NCBI RefSeq assembly: GCF_004006665.1
Contig: NZ_QOCL01000012.1
Span: 62,001 to 126,000 of the forward strand
Origin: Halobacteriovorax sp. HLS
Lineage (GTDB): Bacteria > Bdellovibrionota > Bacteriovoracia > Bacteriovoracales > Bacteriovoracaceae
Reading direction: 5' to 3'
DNA: 64,000 bases
The translations under genes were made by a program, and so were the position numbers. Positions 55,303 to 63,569 of this stretch are shown piece by piece; position 1 is the first letter of the stretch, and each line of letters begins with the position of its first letter. Under the pieces are notes generated by a model that saw only the letters and a program-made list of their open reading frames with translations, was not told where the DNA came from and did no database searches.

Positions 55303-57480
55303 TTAGAAGCCGTAGTAGCTAGGAGCTCCATAGTAGGTAGGGTAGCCATTGACTCCGTAGCCTGAAAAGTATGAGTTAGAAAACATATATTCAGGGTTAT
55401 TGAGAAAATACATTTGATTCTTCTTATAAATGGCCATATCAGTAGAGTACGGGAGAGTATTCTTAAACTGCATATTTCCTAGTAGTAATGGTAGTCCATT
55501 TGTAAGGGCCGACTTTCCAGCAGATGAACCTATCATTGAAGCAACCGAACGCTTTTCTTTTCTGTCCATTTGTCCCGTTGCTCGATTATATTTAAAACTA
55601 TATTCCTTGTGGGCCTTTACTTGTGCAGGTGTAGGCTTGGAGTCGATGATGCTTTGTAAGTCTCTGCGAGCTTCTGAGCAAATTGAGCTGAACTCAGTAT
55701 TTTTTGCACCCTTTTGAGATTTATTTGTTTGAGCTTCGGCCTTCGTCGCCAGATCATTCTTTGTCTTTATAGCATTACAAGTTGAAACAATTGGAGTTAG
55801 AAAGTCTTGTGCTTTTGTTTCTCCTTGCATCTTCCAATCTAGAGTTTCCATATTAGTTAAAAAACTCTCGTTTCCTACAGTGAGTTTTATTAATGAGTTC
55901 GTTGTACCATTACAGCTACTAAAGTGAGCTGAATTTTCTGCTTCCTTGTTACATTCCTTGTTCGCCATGAATACTGAGTATTTGAGAAGATTATCGAATT
56001 TTTGAAATTCTTCATTTTTCTTTAGAGCATCAATTAGTCTATCACTTTCTTTGATTGTTTTATCTAGCTCTGCAATCATGCTCTCATTGTTAGAGAAAGA
56101 TTCACTGTTGAGACAATTCCATAGCTTTTCTTTATTCTCTTCAGAATCTAGATTCTGATAGGTTTTTATATTTTGAAAGCCTGCCTCTGTACATACTTGA
56201 TTTAGGGTATCGTTTAGGGAAGACTTCCCATTGTTTGGAAGTAGATTTAATTTCTCTAAAGCAACTTTAGCATTGCTGTCTAATTTAAATTTCTTTGCAA
56301 AGAAATCTTTTGATGCTTCTTTAAGATCATTCATTGCGGCCTGAGCAACACTCTTGTTAGAAATAGAGTCTTTATGAGAGATGATATCCGATAGAAAGCT
56401 TGTCATTGTTGCATCTGAATTCTCGCAAGCACCAAAGTCTTTTCCGATAAAATTCATCTTCGCATAGCAATCTTTCACGTCTTGATACTTCTTATTCATC
56501 TTTTCATATTCGTCGTTAGAGAAGCCGAGTTCTTTAGGATCAGTTACTTGAGCTTCCTTCGCTTTTGGATTCTTAAATAAAGAACCAAATGAAGCAGCAC
56601 TTGTACTATCGATGTGGCCGTCTTTATTGATGAGCGTGTCACCTTTAAATATTTTTAACTTCTTAATCGCATGAGTAAGGTCCATGCTTTCATTTTGAAT
56701 ATCATCTAGGTCAATTTCGTCTAAAATTGTTTCGGCCTTGATTTTCTTTAGCTCTTCCATTGCTCTAAAGTTCTTAGAATCTTCAGAGTCAGCATCGGCA
56801 ACTATAACTCTTGCGGCATTGAAGAAATTATTTGTTACTCTCTCAATAAACTCTTGTCCAGATACATATAGAGGGGAGAATTCTGATTCATTTGATTGAA
56901 AAACTGAGCACGCTTTTTTAGTTTGCTCATTTTCTTCTAGCTTTCCTTTCTGTGCAAACTCTTTACACTTATTTGAAATAAGTTTGTATGTATTCTTTTC
57001 TTTATTAGATAAAAAAGCAACTTGCTTGCCTCCGAATGACTCTTTAAAGAAGAGACTATTTGAATCAAGAAGTAAGTTTAGGCTTCCTGTAACTGAAGCT
57101 AATATTTGATTAGAGATAACCTGTTTTTGAACAGCAGCATAATTATCTTTTAATGATTGGCTGTTTTTGAAAAATGATTCTTTATGAAGAGGATTAAGTC
57201 TAGCATTAAACTTATCTCTGTCGCTTTTCAACTTATTTAGTGTTTCGTAAATAGCTTTCTTGGCCAAGGCCTTTTGCTTTTTTGTTTCAAGATCTTTTAA
57301 AGATAAATTCTTTCCTGCAACTTTATACTCATCTTCAAAAATATTCTTTTGAAGATTCTTCGTTGCCTCAGTCGCAGCTGCACATTTTCTTACAGAAGGG
57401 TTGATATACTCTGCATTAACCACCGAACTTAACAGTATGGCCTGGCATGTAAGAATTTTTAGTCTTGTCATTTTTTTCAT
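55303..57480 (-). CDS. Exported, mostly helical protein with Tyr/Gly-rich C-terminus (725 aa)
   Basis: Signal peptide about 1-23 (SSVVNA). The mature part is Lys/Glu/Asn-rich and helical with no membrane segment. Cys are few and spaced. The last 60 residues switch to a Tyr/Gly/Pro-rich tail (NPEYMF...GYGVNGYPTYYGAPSYYGF). Such tails occur in surface or matrix proteins, but no family is recognised. AGAGG lies eight bases before the ATG. It is upstream of the giant Cys-rich lipoprotein on the same strand, so both may work on the cell envelope. Confidence 0.74.
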   Translation of the reverse strand: MKKMTRLKILTCQAILLSSVVNAEYINPSVRKCAAATEATKNLQKNIFEDEYKVAGKNLSLKDLETKKQKALAKKAIYETLNKLKSDRDKFNARLNPLHKESFFKNSQSLKDNYAAVQKQVISNQILASVTGSLNLLLDSNSLFFKESFGGKQVAFLSNKEKNTYKLISNKCKEFAQKGKLEENEQTKKACSVFQSNESEFSPLYVSGQEFIERVTNNFFNAARVIVADADSEDSKNFRAMEELKKIKAETILDEIDLDDIQNESMDLTHAIKKLKIFKGDTLINKDGHIDSTSAASFGSLFKNPKAKEAQVTDPKELGFSNDEYEKMNKKYQDVKDCYAKMNFIGKDFGACENSDATMTSFLSDIISHKDSISNKSVAQAAMNDLKEASKDFFAKKFKLDSNAKVALEKLNLLPNNGKSSLNDTLNQVCTEAGFQNIKTYQNLDSEENKEKLWNCLNSESFSNNESMIAELDKTIKESDRLIDALKKNEEFQKFDNLLKYSVFMANKECNKEAENSAHFSSCNGTTNSLIKLTVGNESFLTNMETLDWKMQGETKAQDFLTPIVSTCNAIKTKNDLATKAEAQTNKSQKGAKNTEFSSICSEARRDLQSIIDSKPTPAQVKAHKEYSFKYNRATGQMDRKEKRSVASMIGSSAGKSALTNGLPLLLGNMQFKNTLPYSTDMAIYKKNQMYFLNNPEYMFSNSYFSGYGVNGYPTYYGAPSYYGF

Positions 57481-57642
57481 TAAATTAACCTCTAGAGGTA
57501 TAATAACCTAATGAACGTGTCGGATATAAAAGGTATTTACTTTAGATACATTTTTAGAGCTAGGTGATGAATTAACAGTATCTTATGGACTTCACGGATG
57601 TTTTTATAGTGCCAACTAAGTGTGACACTTTTTAAATTTTAT

Positions 57643-58734
57643 TTAACCATGACCAGAAGTCATGAATGCTTCGTCCTCATTAATTTTCTTATTGGCAGAA
57701 CTTAGAGAGAGGAAATAGTCTTCAGTTATCTTCATTGTGTCTTCGAGTTCAGGACATTTAAAAATCGTATTTCTAAATTGACCAGCATTACTAAGTCCAG
57801 CTGCAAACCAGATAATATGCTTTCTCATCATTATAAGGATTGTTCTTTCTCTGTCGGTATACATTTTATTGTACTCAAATAATCTTCTTGTAATTTCCCA
57901 ATAATCACTAGGTGTGAATGAAATTTTATCGTCGTCTTCTTTATAACTTTCTAAGAAGATAAAAGGATCTCTTAGAGGGCCACGTGCGAGCATAAAAGCA
58001 TCACAGTTAGAGTTAGACATCCTCTTTTTAACAATTGAAGCTGAATGAAGATCACCATTACCAATAATAGGTAGAGGGCTCTCTTTTGCAACCTGCTCTA
58101 GAAGTTCCCAGTTTGCACGTCCCTTATATTGCTGTGTTCTTGTTCTGCCATGAATAGCGACAAACTCTACACCTTCTTCCTTAGCAATATGAATAACTTC
58201 TTTGCAGTTAATTTGATCGTCGTCCCATCCAGTTCTAATTTTAATGGTTAAAGGAATGTCGATTGCATCTTTGATAGTTTTAAAGAAGTGCCCTAGTTTA
58301 GAAGTGTCCTTTAATAATGCAGAACCACTTCCTTTGGTAACTACTTTTCTGACAGGGCAACCCATATTGATATCTATAAACTTTGGTCTACTCTCTAGGG
58401 CAACCTTCGCTGCGAGTGCCATACTTTCCGCACTTTCCCCAAAGAGCTGTATTCCTATATTCTTTTCATCTGGATGAATGGAGAGCATTCTCAATGTTTT
58501 TTCATTTCCATAGTTAATGCCGTGGCACGAGATAAGCTCACTAACAGTCCCTCCACACCCAAGCTCTTCCATTAGAAGTCTAAAAGGAAAAGCGCAAATA
58601 TTTGACATAGGTGCTAATAGCAGTGGGGAAGCGAATGACACGCTGCCTAGGTTTATCTCAGTTCTTCTTTTACTAAGAAAATCTATTTTTCCCTGCAAAT
58701 CTTTAGAAAATGGTGTAACTTGTTTAATCTCCAT
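57643..58734 (-). CDS. dusB: tRNA-dihydrouridine synthase B
   Basis: Reduces specific uridines in the tRNA D-loop with FMN and NADPH. LLAPMSNICAFPFR (FMN site), the catalytic Cys126 in DINMGCPVRKV, GSGSALL, KIRTGWDD, AIHGRTRTQ and GNGDLHS/ARGPLRDPF are the Dus family signatures. 363 aa is close to the usual length, with about 30 extra residues at the N-terminus. The ATG has no ribosome binding site. It is divergent from the HAD phosphatase gene. Confidence 0.93.
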   Translation of the reverse strand: MEIKQVTPFSKDLQGKIDFLSKRRTEINLGSVSFASPLLLAPMSNICAFPFRLLMEELGCGGTVSELISCHGINYGNEKTLRMLSIHPDEKNIGIQLFGESAESMALAAKVALESRPKFIDINMGCPVRKVVTKGSGSALLKDTSKLGHFFKTIKDAIDIPLTIKIRTGWDDDQINCKEVIHIAKEEGVEFVAIHGRTRTQQYKGRANWELLEQVAKESPLPIIGNGDLHSASIVKKRMSNSNCDAFMLARGPLRDPFIFLESYKEDDDKISFTPSDYWEITRRLFEYNKMYTDRERTILIMMRKHIIWFAAGLSNAGQFRNTIFKCPELEDTMKITEDYFLSLSSANKKINEDEAFMTSGHG

Positions 58735-58787
58735 AGCGGATATGTAACAGATAATGACGCAAACGAAAAGATATGCGGGGAATTTTT

Positions 58788-59453
58788 ATGTCATCAACTG
58801 AGAAATTTACAGGCCACATAGTTTTTGATTGTGATGGGACACTTATCTCAAGTATGGAAGGTATTTTTAAGGGAATTCAGCTATTTATGACTGATCACCT
58901 TCAAAGAGAAGTGAGCAGAGAAGAGGTCGTGGCAAATTATCATGCGGATATGCGTGTATTTGCAGATAATTTTGGGATGAAATTTGATTCCCAGGATCAG
59001 GCCAACGCTGTCTTAAATAAGTTTATTACCTTCTTAAACAGACCTGAGTATAAATACGATCTCTTTAATGGTGTGAAAGAGCTTATTTTAAAATTGAGTG
59101 AACTAGGGTATAGATTATACGTCTGGACAGGTAGAGATCGTGCTAGCACACTGAGAATTCTTAAAGAATTAGATGTTGCAAAGTACTTCTTTGATTTTAG
59201 ATGTATGGATGACACGATTCCAAAGCCGCATCCAATGGGTCTTGAACAACTCGTTGGAGAGTATGATCGCTCAAAAATTATTATGATTGGTGATAGTGTT
59301 ACTGATATCCAGGGCGCCAAAAAGTTTGGTTGTCGCTCGATTGGGGCACTATGGTGCACATACTCTTACGAAGATGACTTAAAAGAAATGGAAGCGGACT
59401 TCTTAGTCAGAAGCCCATTAGATTGTTTAGAAATAATAGAGAAAAATATATAA
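58788..59453 (+). CDS. HAD-superfamily hydrolase (phosphoglycolate phosphatase-like)
   Basis: 221 residues. HAD motif I FDCDGTL (Asp nucleophile), motif II WTGRD region (about 115-120), motif III Lys near PKPHP, and motif IV GDSVTDIQGAK. The alpha-helical cap between motifs I and II marks subfamily IA, like Gph or PpaX. I use ATG 58788, with GGGG seven bases before it; the ATG at 58773 has no site. ffh starts 14 bases after its stop and is probably cotranscribed. Confidence 0.88.
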   Translation: MSSTEKFTGHIVFDCDGTLISSMEGIFKGIQLFMTDHLQREVSREEVVANYHADMRVFADNFGMKFDSQDQANAVLNKFITFLNRPEYKYDLFNGVKELILKLSELGYRLYVWTGRDRASTLRILKELDVAKYFFDFRCMDDTIPKPHPMGLEQLVGEYDRSKIIMIGDSVTDIQGAKKFGCRSIGALWCTYSYEDDLKEMEADFLVRSPLDCLEIIEKNI

Positions 59454-59466
59454 TTAGAGGAAAGGC

Positions 59467-60900
59467 ATGTTTGATAATTTAAGTGAGAAGTTTGCAGACG
59501 CTTTTAAAAACCTTCAAGGTAAGGGAAAGATTACAGAGAGCAATATCGAAGATGCTCTTAAACAAGTAAGAACGGCACTATTAGAAGCCGATGTTAACTT
59601 TAAAGTTGTTAAGCAATTTATTAATGCTGTTAAAGAAAAATCTCTCGGTGAGAAAGTTATCTCAGGCGTTGATCCTCAAGAACAATTTATCAAAATTGTA
59701 AATGATGAACTCGCTCTTATTATGGGAACGGCCAACGAAGAAGTTAATCTGGAAAGAGAGGGTGTTGTACCAATTCTTGTTGTCGGTTTAAACGGTCAAG
59801 GTAAGACAACTTTTTCAGGAAAGCTTTCACTTCACTTAACCAAGAAAAAAAATAAGAAAGTTCTTCTAGTTCCTGCTGATACATTTAGACCAGCAGCAAA
59901 GGATCAATTGATTACTCTTGCTAAGAGCATGGAGATGGATTGGTTTGATTCAGATCTTTCTGTGCATCCTAAAGAAATTGCTGCAAAGGCAATGAGCTTT
60001 GCAAAAGAAAATAATTATGACGTAGTTATTATTGATACGGCAGGGCGACTGCATGTTGATGATGAGCTTATGGGACAAATTAAAGAAGTTAGAGAGTCCC
60101 TAAATGGTTTAGATCCTGAAGTTCTAATGGTTGCAGATGCGATGACTGGTCAAGAGGCAGTTAACGTTGCAAAAGTTTTCCATGAGGCAGTAAATCTTAC
60201 TGGTGTTGTTCTTTCTAAGATGGATTCAGATGCTAGAGGTGGTGCCGCACTATCAATTAGACATGTAACAGGTGTTCCAATTAAATATATTTCTACAGGT
60301 GAGAAAATGAAAGACCTTGAGCTCTTTCATCCAGATCGTCTTGCAGGAAGAATTTTAGACATGGGAGACGTTGTCTCACTAGTAGAAAAAGCAGAAGAGG
60401 CCATTGACCAAAAAGAAGCAGAAAATATGATGAAGAACCTTGAAAAGGGTAAATTCACTGTTGATGACTTCATGAAACAAATGGATATGATTAAGAATTT
60501 AGGTTCAATGAGTTCGATCTTAAAAATGATTCCTGGAATGGGTGGTATGCTAAGACAAGTTGGAGACCTTTCCCCAGCAGAAGATGAAATGAAGCGCATG
60601 CGAGTTATTATTAACTCAATGACTAAGAAAGAAAGACAAGATTATAAGTTAATTAAAGAGTCTAGAATAAAGAGAATTGCAGGAGGTTCTGGAACAACAG
60701 AATCTCAAGTTAAAGACTTCATTGCTAAGTTTCGTCAAATGGAAAAAATGATGGGCGGAATGATGCAGATGATGAAAGGTGGGATGCCTGGAATGCCAGG
60801 TGGAATGCCTGGAGGTATGCCGGGAATGCCTGGATTACCTGGAACCAAACAAAAGAAACCTCGCAAGAAAGGTGGAAAGTGGGGTGGAGGATTCTTTTAG
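59467..60900 (+). CDS. ffh: Signal recognition particle protein Ffh
   Basis: The GTPase that delivers nascent membrane proteins to the translocon. N-domain (1-90), G-domain with P-loop GLNGQGKTT (107-115), DTAGRLH (about 194-200), TGVVLSKMDSDARGG, and the M-domain with Met-rich helices. The C-terminus has repeated GMPG units and a basic KKPRKKGG end; 477 aa against 453 in E. coli, the difference being this tail. GAGGAAAG precedes the ATG. It is followed by a 12-bp inverted repeat (one mismatch) and then the Fic-domain lipoprotein. Confidence 0.97.
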   Translation: MFDNLSEKFADAFKNLQGKGKITESNIEDALKQVRTALLEADVNFKVVKQFINAVKEKSLGEKVISGVDPQEQFIKIVNDELALIMGTANEEVNLEREGVVPILVVGLNGQGKTTFSGKLSLHLTKKKNKKVLLVPADTFRPAAKDQLITLAKSMEMDWFDSDLSVHPKEIAAKAMSFAKENNYDVVIIDTAGRLHVDDELMGQIKEVRESLNGLDPEVLMVADAMTGQEAVNVAKVFHEAVNLTGVVLSKMDSDARGGAALSIRHVTGVPIKYISTGEKMKDLELFHPDRLAGRILDMGDVVSLVEKAEEAIDQKEAENMMKNLEKGKFTVDDFMKQMDMIKNLGSMSSILKMIPGMGGMLRQVGDLSPAEDEMKRMRVIINSMTKKERQDYKLIKESRIKRIAGGSGTTESQVKDFIAKFRQMEKMMGGMMQMMKGGMPGMPGGMPGGMPGMPGLPGTKQKKPRKKGGKWGGGFF

Positions 60901-60929
60901 AACTCCTCCATCAGGAAGTTGGCCTTGCT

Positions 60930-60964
60930 AAGTATTGAGTATTATTAATTCTTACTCATTACTT
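60930..60964. repeat. Near-perfect inverted repeat after ffh
   Basis: AAGTATTGAGTA / TACTCATTACTT (60930-60941, 60953-60964), one mismatch in 12, 11-base loop. There is no T tract. It may end ffh transcripts or regulate the lipoprotein gene that starts at 60998. Confidence 0.45.
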
Positions 60965-60981
60965 AAGTATCTTCATCAAGT

Positions 60982-61010
60982 AACCGAGTAGCATAGTATG
61001 AAACTCGGTT
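60982..61010 (+). promoter_or_regulatory. Inverted repeat with the start codon in its loop
   Basis: AACCGAGT (60982-60989) and ACTCGGTT (61003-61010) are a perfect 8-bp inverted repeat. The 13-base loop contains the ATG (60998-61000) of the Fic/ART-like lipoprotein, and no ribosome binding site precedes it. As RNA, the hairpin could control initiation; as DNA, it could be an operator. Confidence 0.55.
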
Positions 61011-63139
61011 TTATCCTTATATTTACATTAGCTCTACTTAGTTCGTGTTCGACGAATAACTATAGATCAGCTGCGACTAGAGCGCCCTCGGCAATAGAGT
61101 CGTTTAGTTGTAGAGATATCATTTCGCATTTTACTAGAGCAGGCCATAGCTTCTCTGCTTCTAGAAAAGTTTTCACTAAGAAAGTTGAAAAGAAGTTTTC
61201 TAAATCGAAGGCAAAACAAATAGATAATAATCTTAATGCATTATTATTTATAGATTATACTCACTCTTTTGATGTTCTTGAACAGCTGTATAAGCAAGAA
61301 AGAACGTTAGATAGTGTAAATATTTTCGACATTTATAATTCTGATAGAGCAAGACCTTTTCAGAATTTCATAAAAACTAGTGACTATCTTCAAAGGTATA
61401 GGCCAGATTTCAGTGTTGATTCTCTAAAGAAAGTTCACAAGAAAATGATGGATGGAAATGTTGATGGAATTGATTCTAATGATCTTGGCGTAATAAGAAA
61501 TCAAGTTATTATTGGAAATGTTCCTAAAAGCGAACCTATTTCAAAAGAAGCATTTCAAGTACTAACTGATAATCCATATATCTCAACAAATTGGCTTAAA
61601 AAGACGCAAGGTGGGTACTATGGTGAAATTGGATATCCAAATCCTATGGATTTCACAGATGAAGTTGCCTCAAAGATTAAGAGAATTGATAGAGAACTCC
61701 TTAGGGAGCTCAATGAATACCGTGACTATGAGACAGGGGATTTAGAAGAGCTAACAAGTAGAATGGTTAATGCCTTAACCGAAGACTTGATGGACTGGTT
61801 TGTAAAAAAGCGAGATCAGATTGGCCCTGTAACGACTAAGTCAAAATTAGAGCGTTATGCTCGACTGGTGGCAAGCTTTCAAAGAGATTTAATTTCGATT
61901 CATCCATTTGTGGATGGGAACGGAAGAAGTGTAAGGCAATTTGCTCTGTATTATCCATTTTGGCTTGAAGGTCTTCCTCCTCCAAGATTAACTGACCCAG
62001 ATGCTGATTTATATACTCCACTTGCCAAGTGGGGAGATCAAATCCTAGAAGGAATGGAAAATTCCATGAAGTTATATGAGTCTCTGTCTAAGAGACTAGA
62101 TCTAGACTTACCGCTAGAGACAACTCCAGAGCTATTTGTTCCAAATATTCCTAATAAGATCTCAATCCATAAGAGAATTTTAAAACCTAGAAAACTGATA
62201 AAAGATTATAAAATGGAAGAGGTTCGTCCATCTCAATTTAGTGAATATATTTTTGAAAGATTACAAGATGAAGATATTTACAATGAATACCTAAATTCTC
62301 CTTATGTGCTTCTAAAGAAACTAACTGATGAATTTGAAAAATTCTATCAAACTAGTCGACTGGATTATTTACATCCAAAATTTGGAGAAGAAAAACTACA
62401 ACTAGGGTTAGTTACACCAGACTTTGCTCACATGTTTGGAAATAAAAGCTACAAGAGCATAGAGAAGTGGAAATATAAAATGAATCGTTGGTATGATGAT
62501 TCAATCTTATGGAGAGGACTTTCGTCACAGGATACAGCGACCAGTGAAAAAGAGATTCTCTCAATGTTTACAGACATAAATGATCACTTTGTTTCAAATG
62601 GAAATATTGGAAGAAGTGGAAATAAGATAGAACTAGCAAAGAAAGAATTTGAAAAATATAATGAAGATGTAGTTAGTGGAGGACTTGTTCAAATGGCCAA
62701 AGACCATAGTGAGTCAGGACCACTTTATGGTGAAAGTTACGGTTACTCCACATCAAGAAAGAGAAGTGTAGGAAAGGCCTTTGCCATGGGGGCCATGGTT
62801 ATTGCCGAATATGGGGATCATCAAAACTATCAACACTTATTAAAATCTAGAGTGCTTGTTGGTATGAAGAAAAGTATTAAAGATGTAGATCTCGCTCGTC
62901 TAAAGCAAATGAGACCTGAGTTCTCCTATATCTATCCACGACAAAGAGAGGTTATGGGAGTTGGAGCGACTGATCCAGATGCTGTTATGGTTATTCAAAC
63001 TATCGATGAAGCAGGTGAAGTCATCTTAAGTTATGTAAGAAATGCAAAAAAGCCAAATGAAATACTAGTATTTGATCAAGAAGTTAACGAGATCTCAAGT
63101 ATTGGAAAACGTCCAATTAGAAGGATACAGCTTGATTAA
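60998..63139 (+). CDS. Lipoprotein with Fic motif and ADP-ribosyltransferase-like C-terminus
   Basis: 713 residues. Lipobox LSSC (Cys17) with Ser at +2 suggests the outer membrane. A Fic core is seen: LGVIRNQVIIG near 163-173 (the usual R...V.IG flap strand) and HPFVDGNGRSVR (302-313), the complete catalytic motif, with His302. No S/TxxxEG inhibitory motif was found. The C-terminal part (about 495-680) resembles R-S-E ADP-ribosyltransferases: WRGLSS (Arg506), GYSTSRKR (STS 584-586) and RQREVMGVG (Glu651, with Gln649 where the first Glu often lies). If both are active, one protein could transfer AMP (or another nucleotide) and ADP-ribose, possibly onto prey or envelope targets. The Fic motif is clear; the ART call is inference. 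Confidence 0.78.
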   Translation: MKLGFILIFTLALLSSCSTNNYRSAATRAPSAIESFSCRDIISHFTRAGHSFSASRKVFTKKVEKKFSKSKAKQIDNNLNALLFIDYTHSFDVLEQLYKQERTLDSVNIFDIYNSDRARPFQNFIKTSDYLQRYRPDFSVDSLKKVHKKMMDGNVDGIDSNDLGVIRNQVIIGNVPKSEPISKEAFQVLTDNPYISTNWLKKTQGGYYGEIGYPNPMDFTDEVASKIKRIDRELLRELNEYRDYETGDLEELTSRMVNALTEDLMDWFVKKRDQIGPVTTKSKLERYARLVASFQRDLISIHPFVDGNGRSVRQFALYYPFWLEGLPPPRLTDPDADLYTPLAKWGDQILEGMENSMKLYESLSKRLDLDLPLETTPELFVPNIPNKISIHKRILKPRKLIKDYKMEEVRPSQFSEYIFERLQDEDIYNEYLNSPYVLLKKLTDEFEKFYQTSRLDYLHPKFGEEKLQLGLVTPDFAHMFGNKSYKSIEKWKYKMNRWYDDSILWRGLSSQDTATSEKEILSMFTDINDHFVSNGNIGRSGNKIELAKKEFEKYNEDVVSGGLVQMAKDHSESGPLYGESYGYSTSRKRSVGKAFAMGAMVIAEYGDHQNYQHLLKSRVLVGMKKSIKDVDLARLKQMRPEFSYIYPRQREVMGVGATDPDAVMVIQTIDEAGEVILSYVRNAKKPNEILVFDQEVNEISSIGKRPIRRIQLD

Positions 63140-63569
63140 AAAATGTATTTTCCTTTTCTTTTTTACCAGTATAGTGCATGCAAAATTCTCTGCTAGTGTT
63201 TATGAAATACCATGTGAAAAAATTGTACTAGAGGTTAGCTCATGTGAAGCCTATACTTTTAATAATGGACTTTCTAACGATTCTTATTTGAACTTTGAAG
63301 GGGCAGTTCTTGATGCACGAATAATTTCTCGCGAAGCTAGCAAGTGTCATGATTCGCAGAAAATGGATTTGTCGAAATATAAAGAACTCAAACTTTTACC
63401 AAAGAAGTTTGTGAATAATTACAGCTGTAGCGAAGAGAAAAGAAGAATCACAACTTATAGAAAGAATTATTTCTGTGATACTCCAGGAGCGAAGACAATA
63501 AAAGCTTGTTTTATAAGTTCGATATCAAGAAAGAAGTCGTTTCAATTTTTAGAATACTATCAGGATTAG
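63132..63569 (+). CDS. Small exported Cys-containing protein (145 aa), TTG start
   Basis: The signal peptide (MIKKCIFLFFFTSIVHA, 17 residues) begins at TTG 63132, which has AAGGA six bases upstream and overlaps the lipoprotein stop by eight bases. The in-frame ATG at 63072 would start inside the previous gene and bury the signal. The mature part has about seven Cys. No family recognised. Translational coupling to the Fic/ART-like lipoprotein suggests a partner, perhaps an inhibitor or immunity-type protein, but this is only a guess from position. Confidence 0.7.
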   Translation: MIKKCIFLFFFTSIVHAKFSASVYEIPCEKIVLEVSSCEAYTFNNGLSNDSYLNFEGAVLDARIISREASKCHDSQKMDLSKYKELKLLPKKFVNNYSCSEEKRRITTYRKNYFCDTPGAKTIKACFISSISRKKSFQFLEYYQD

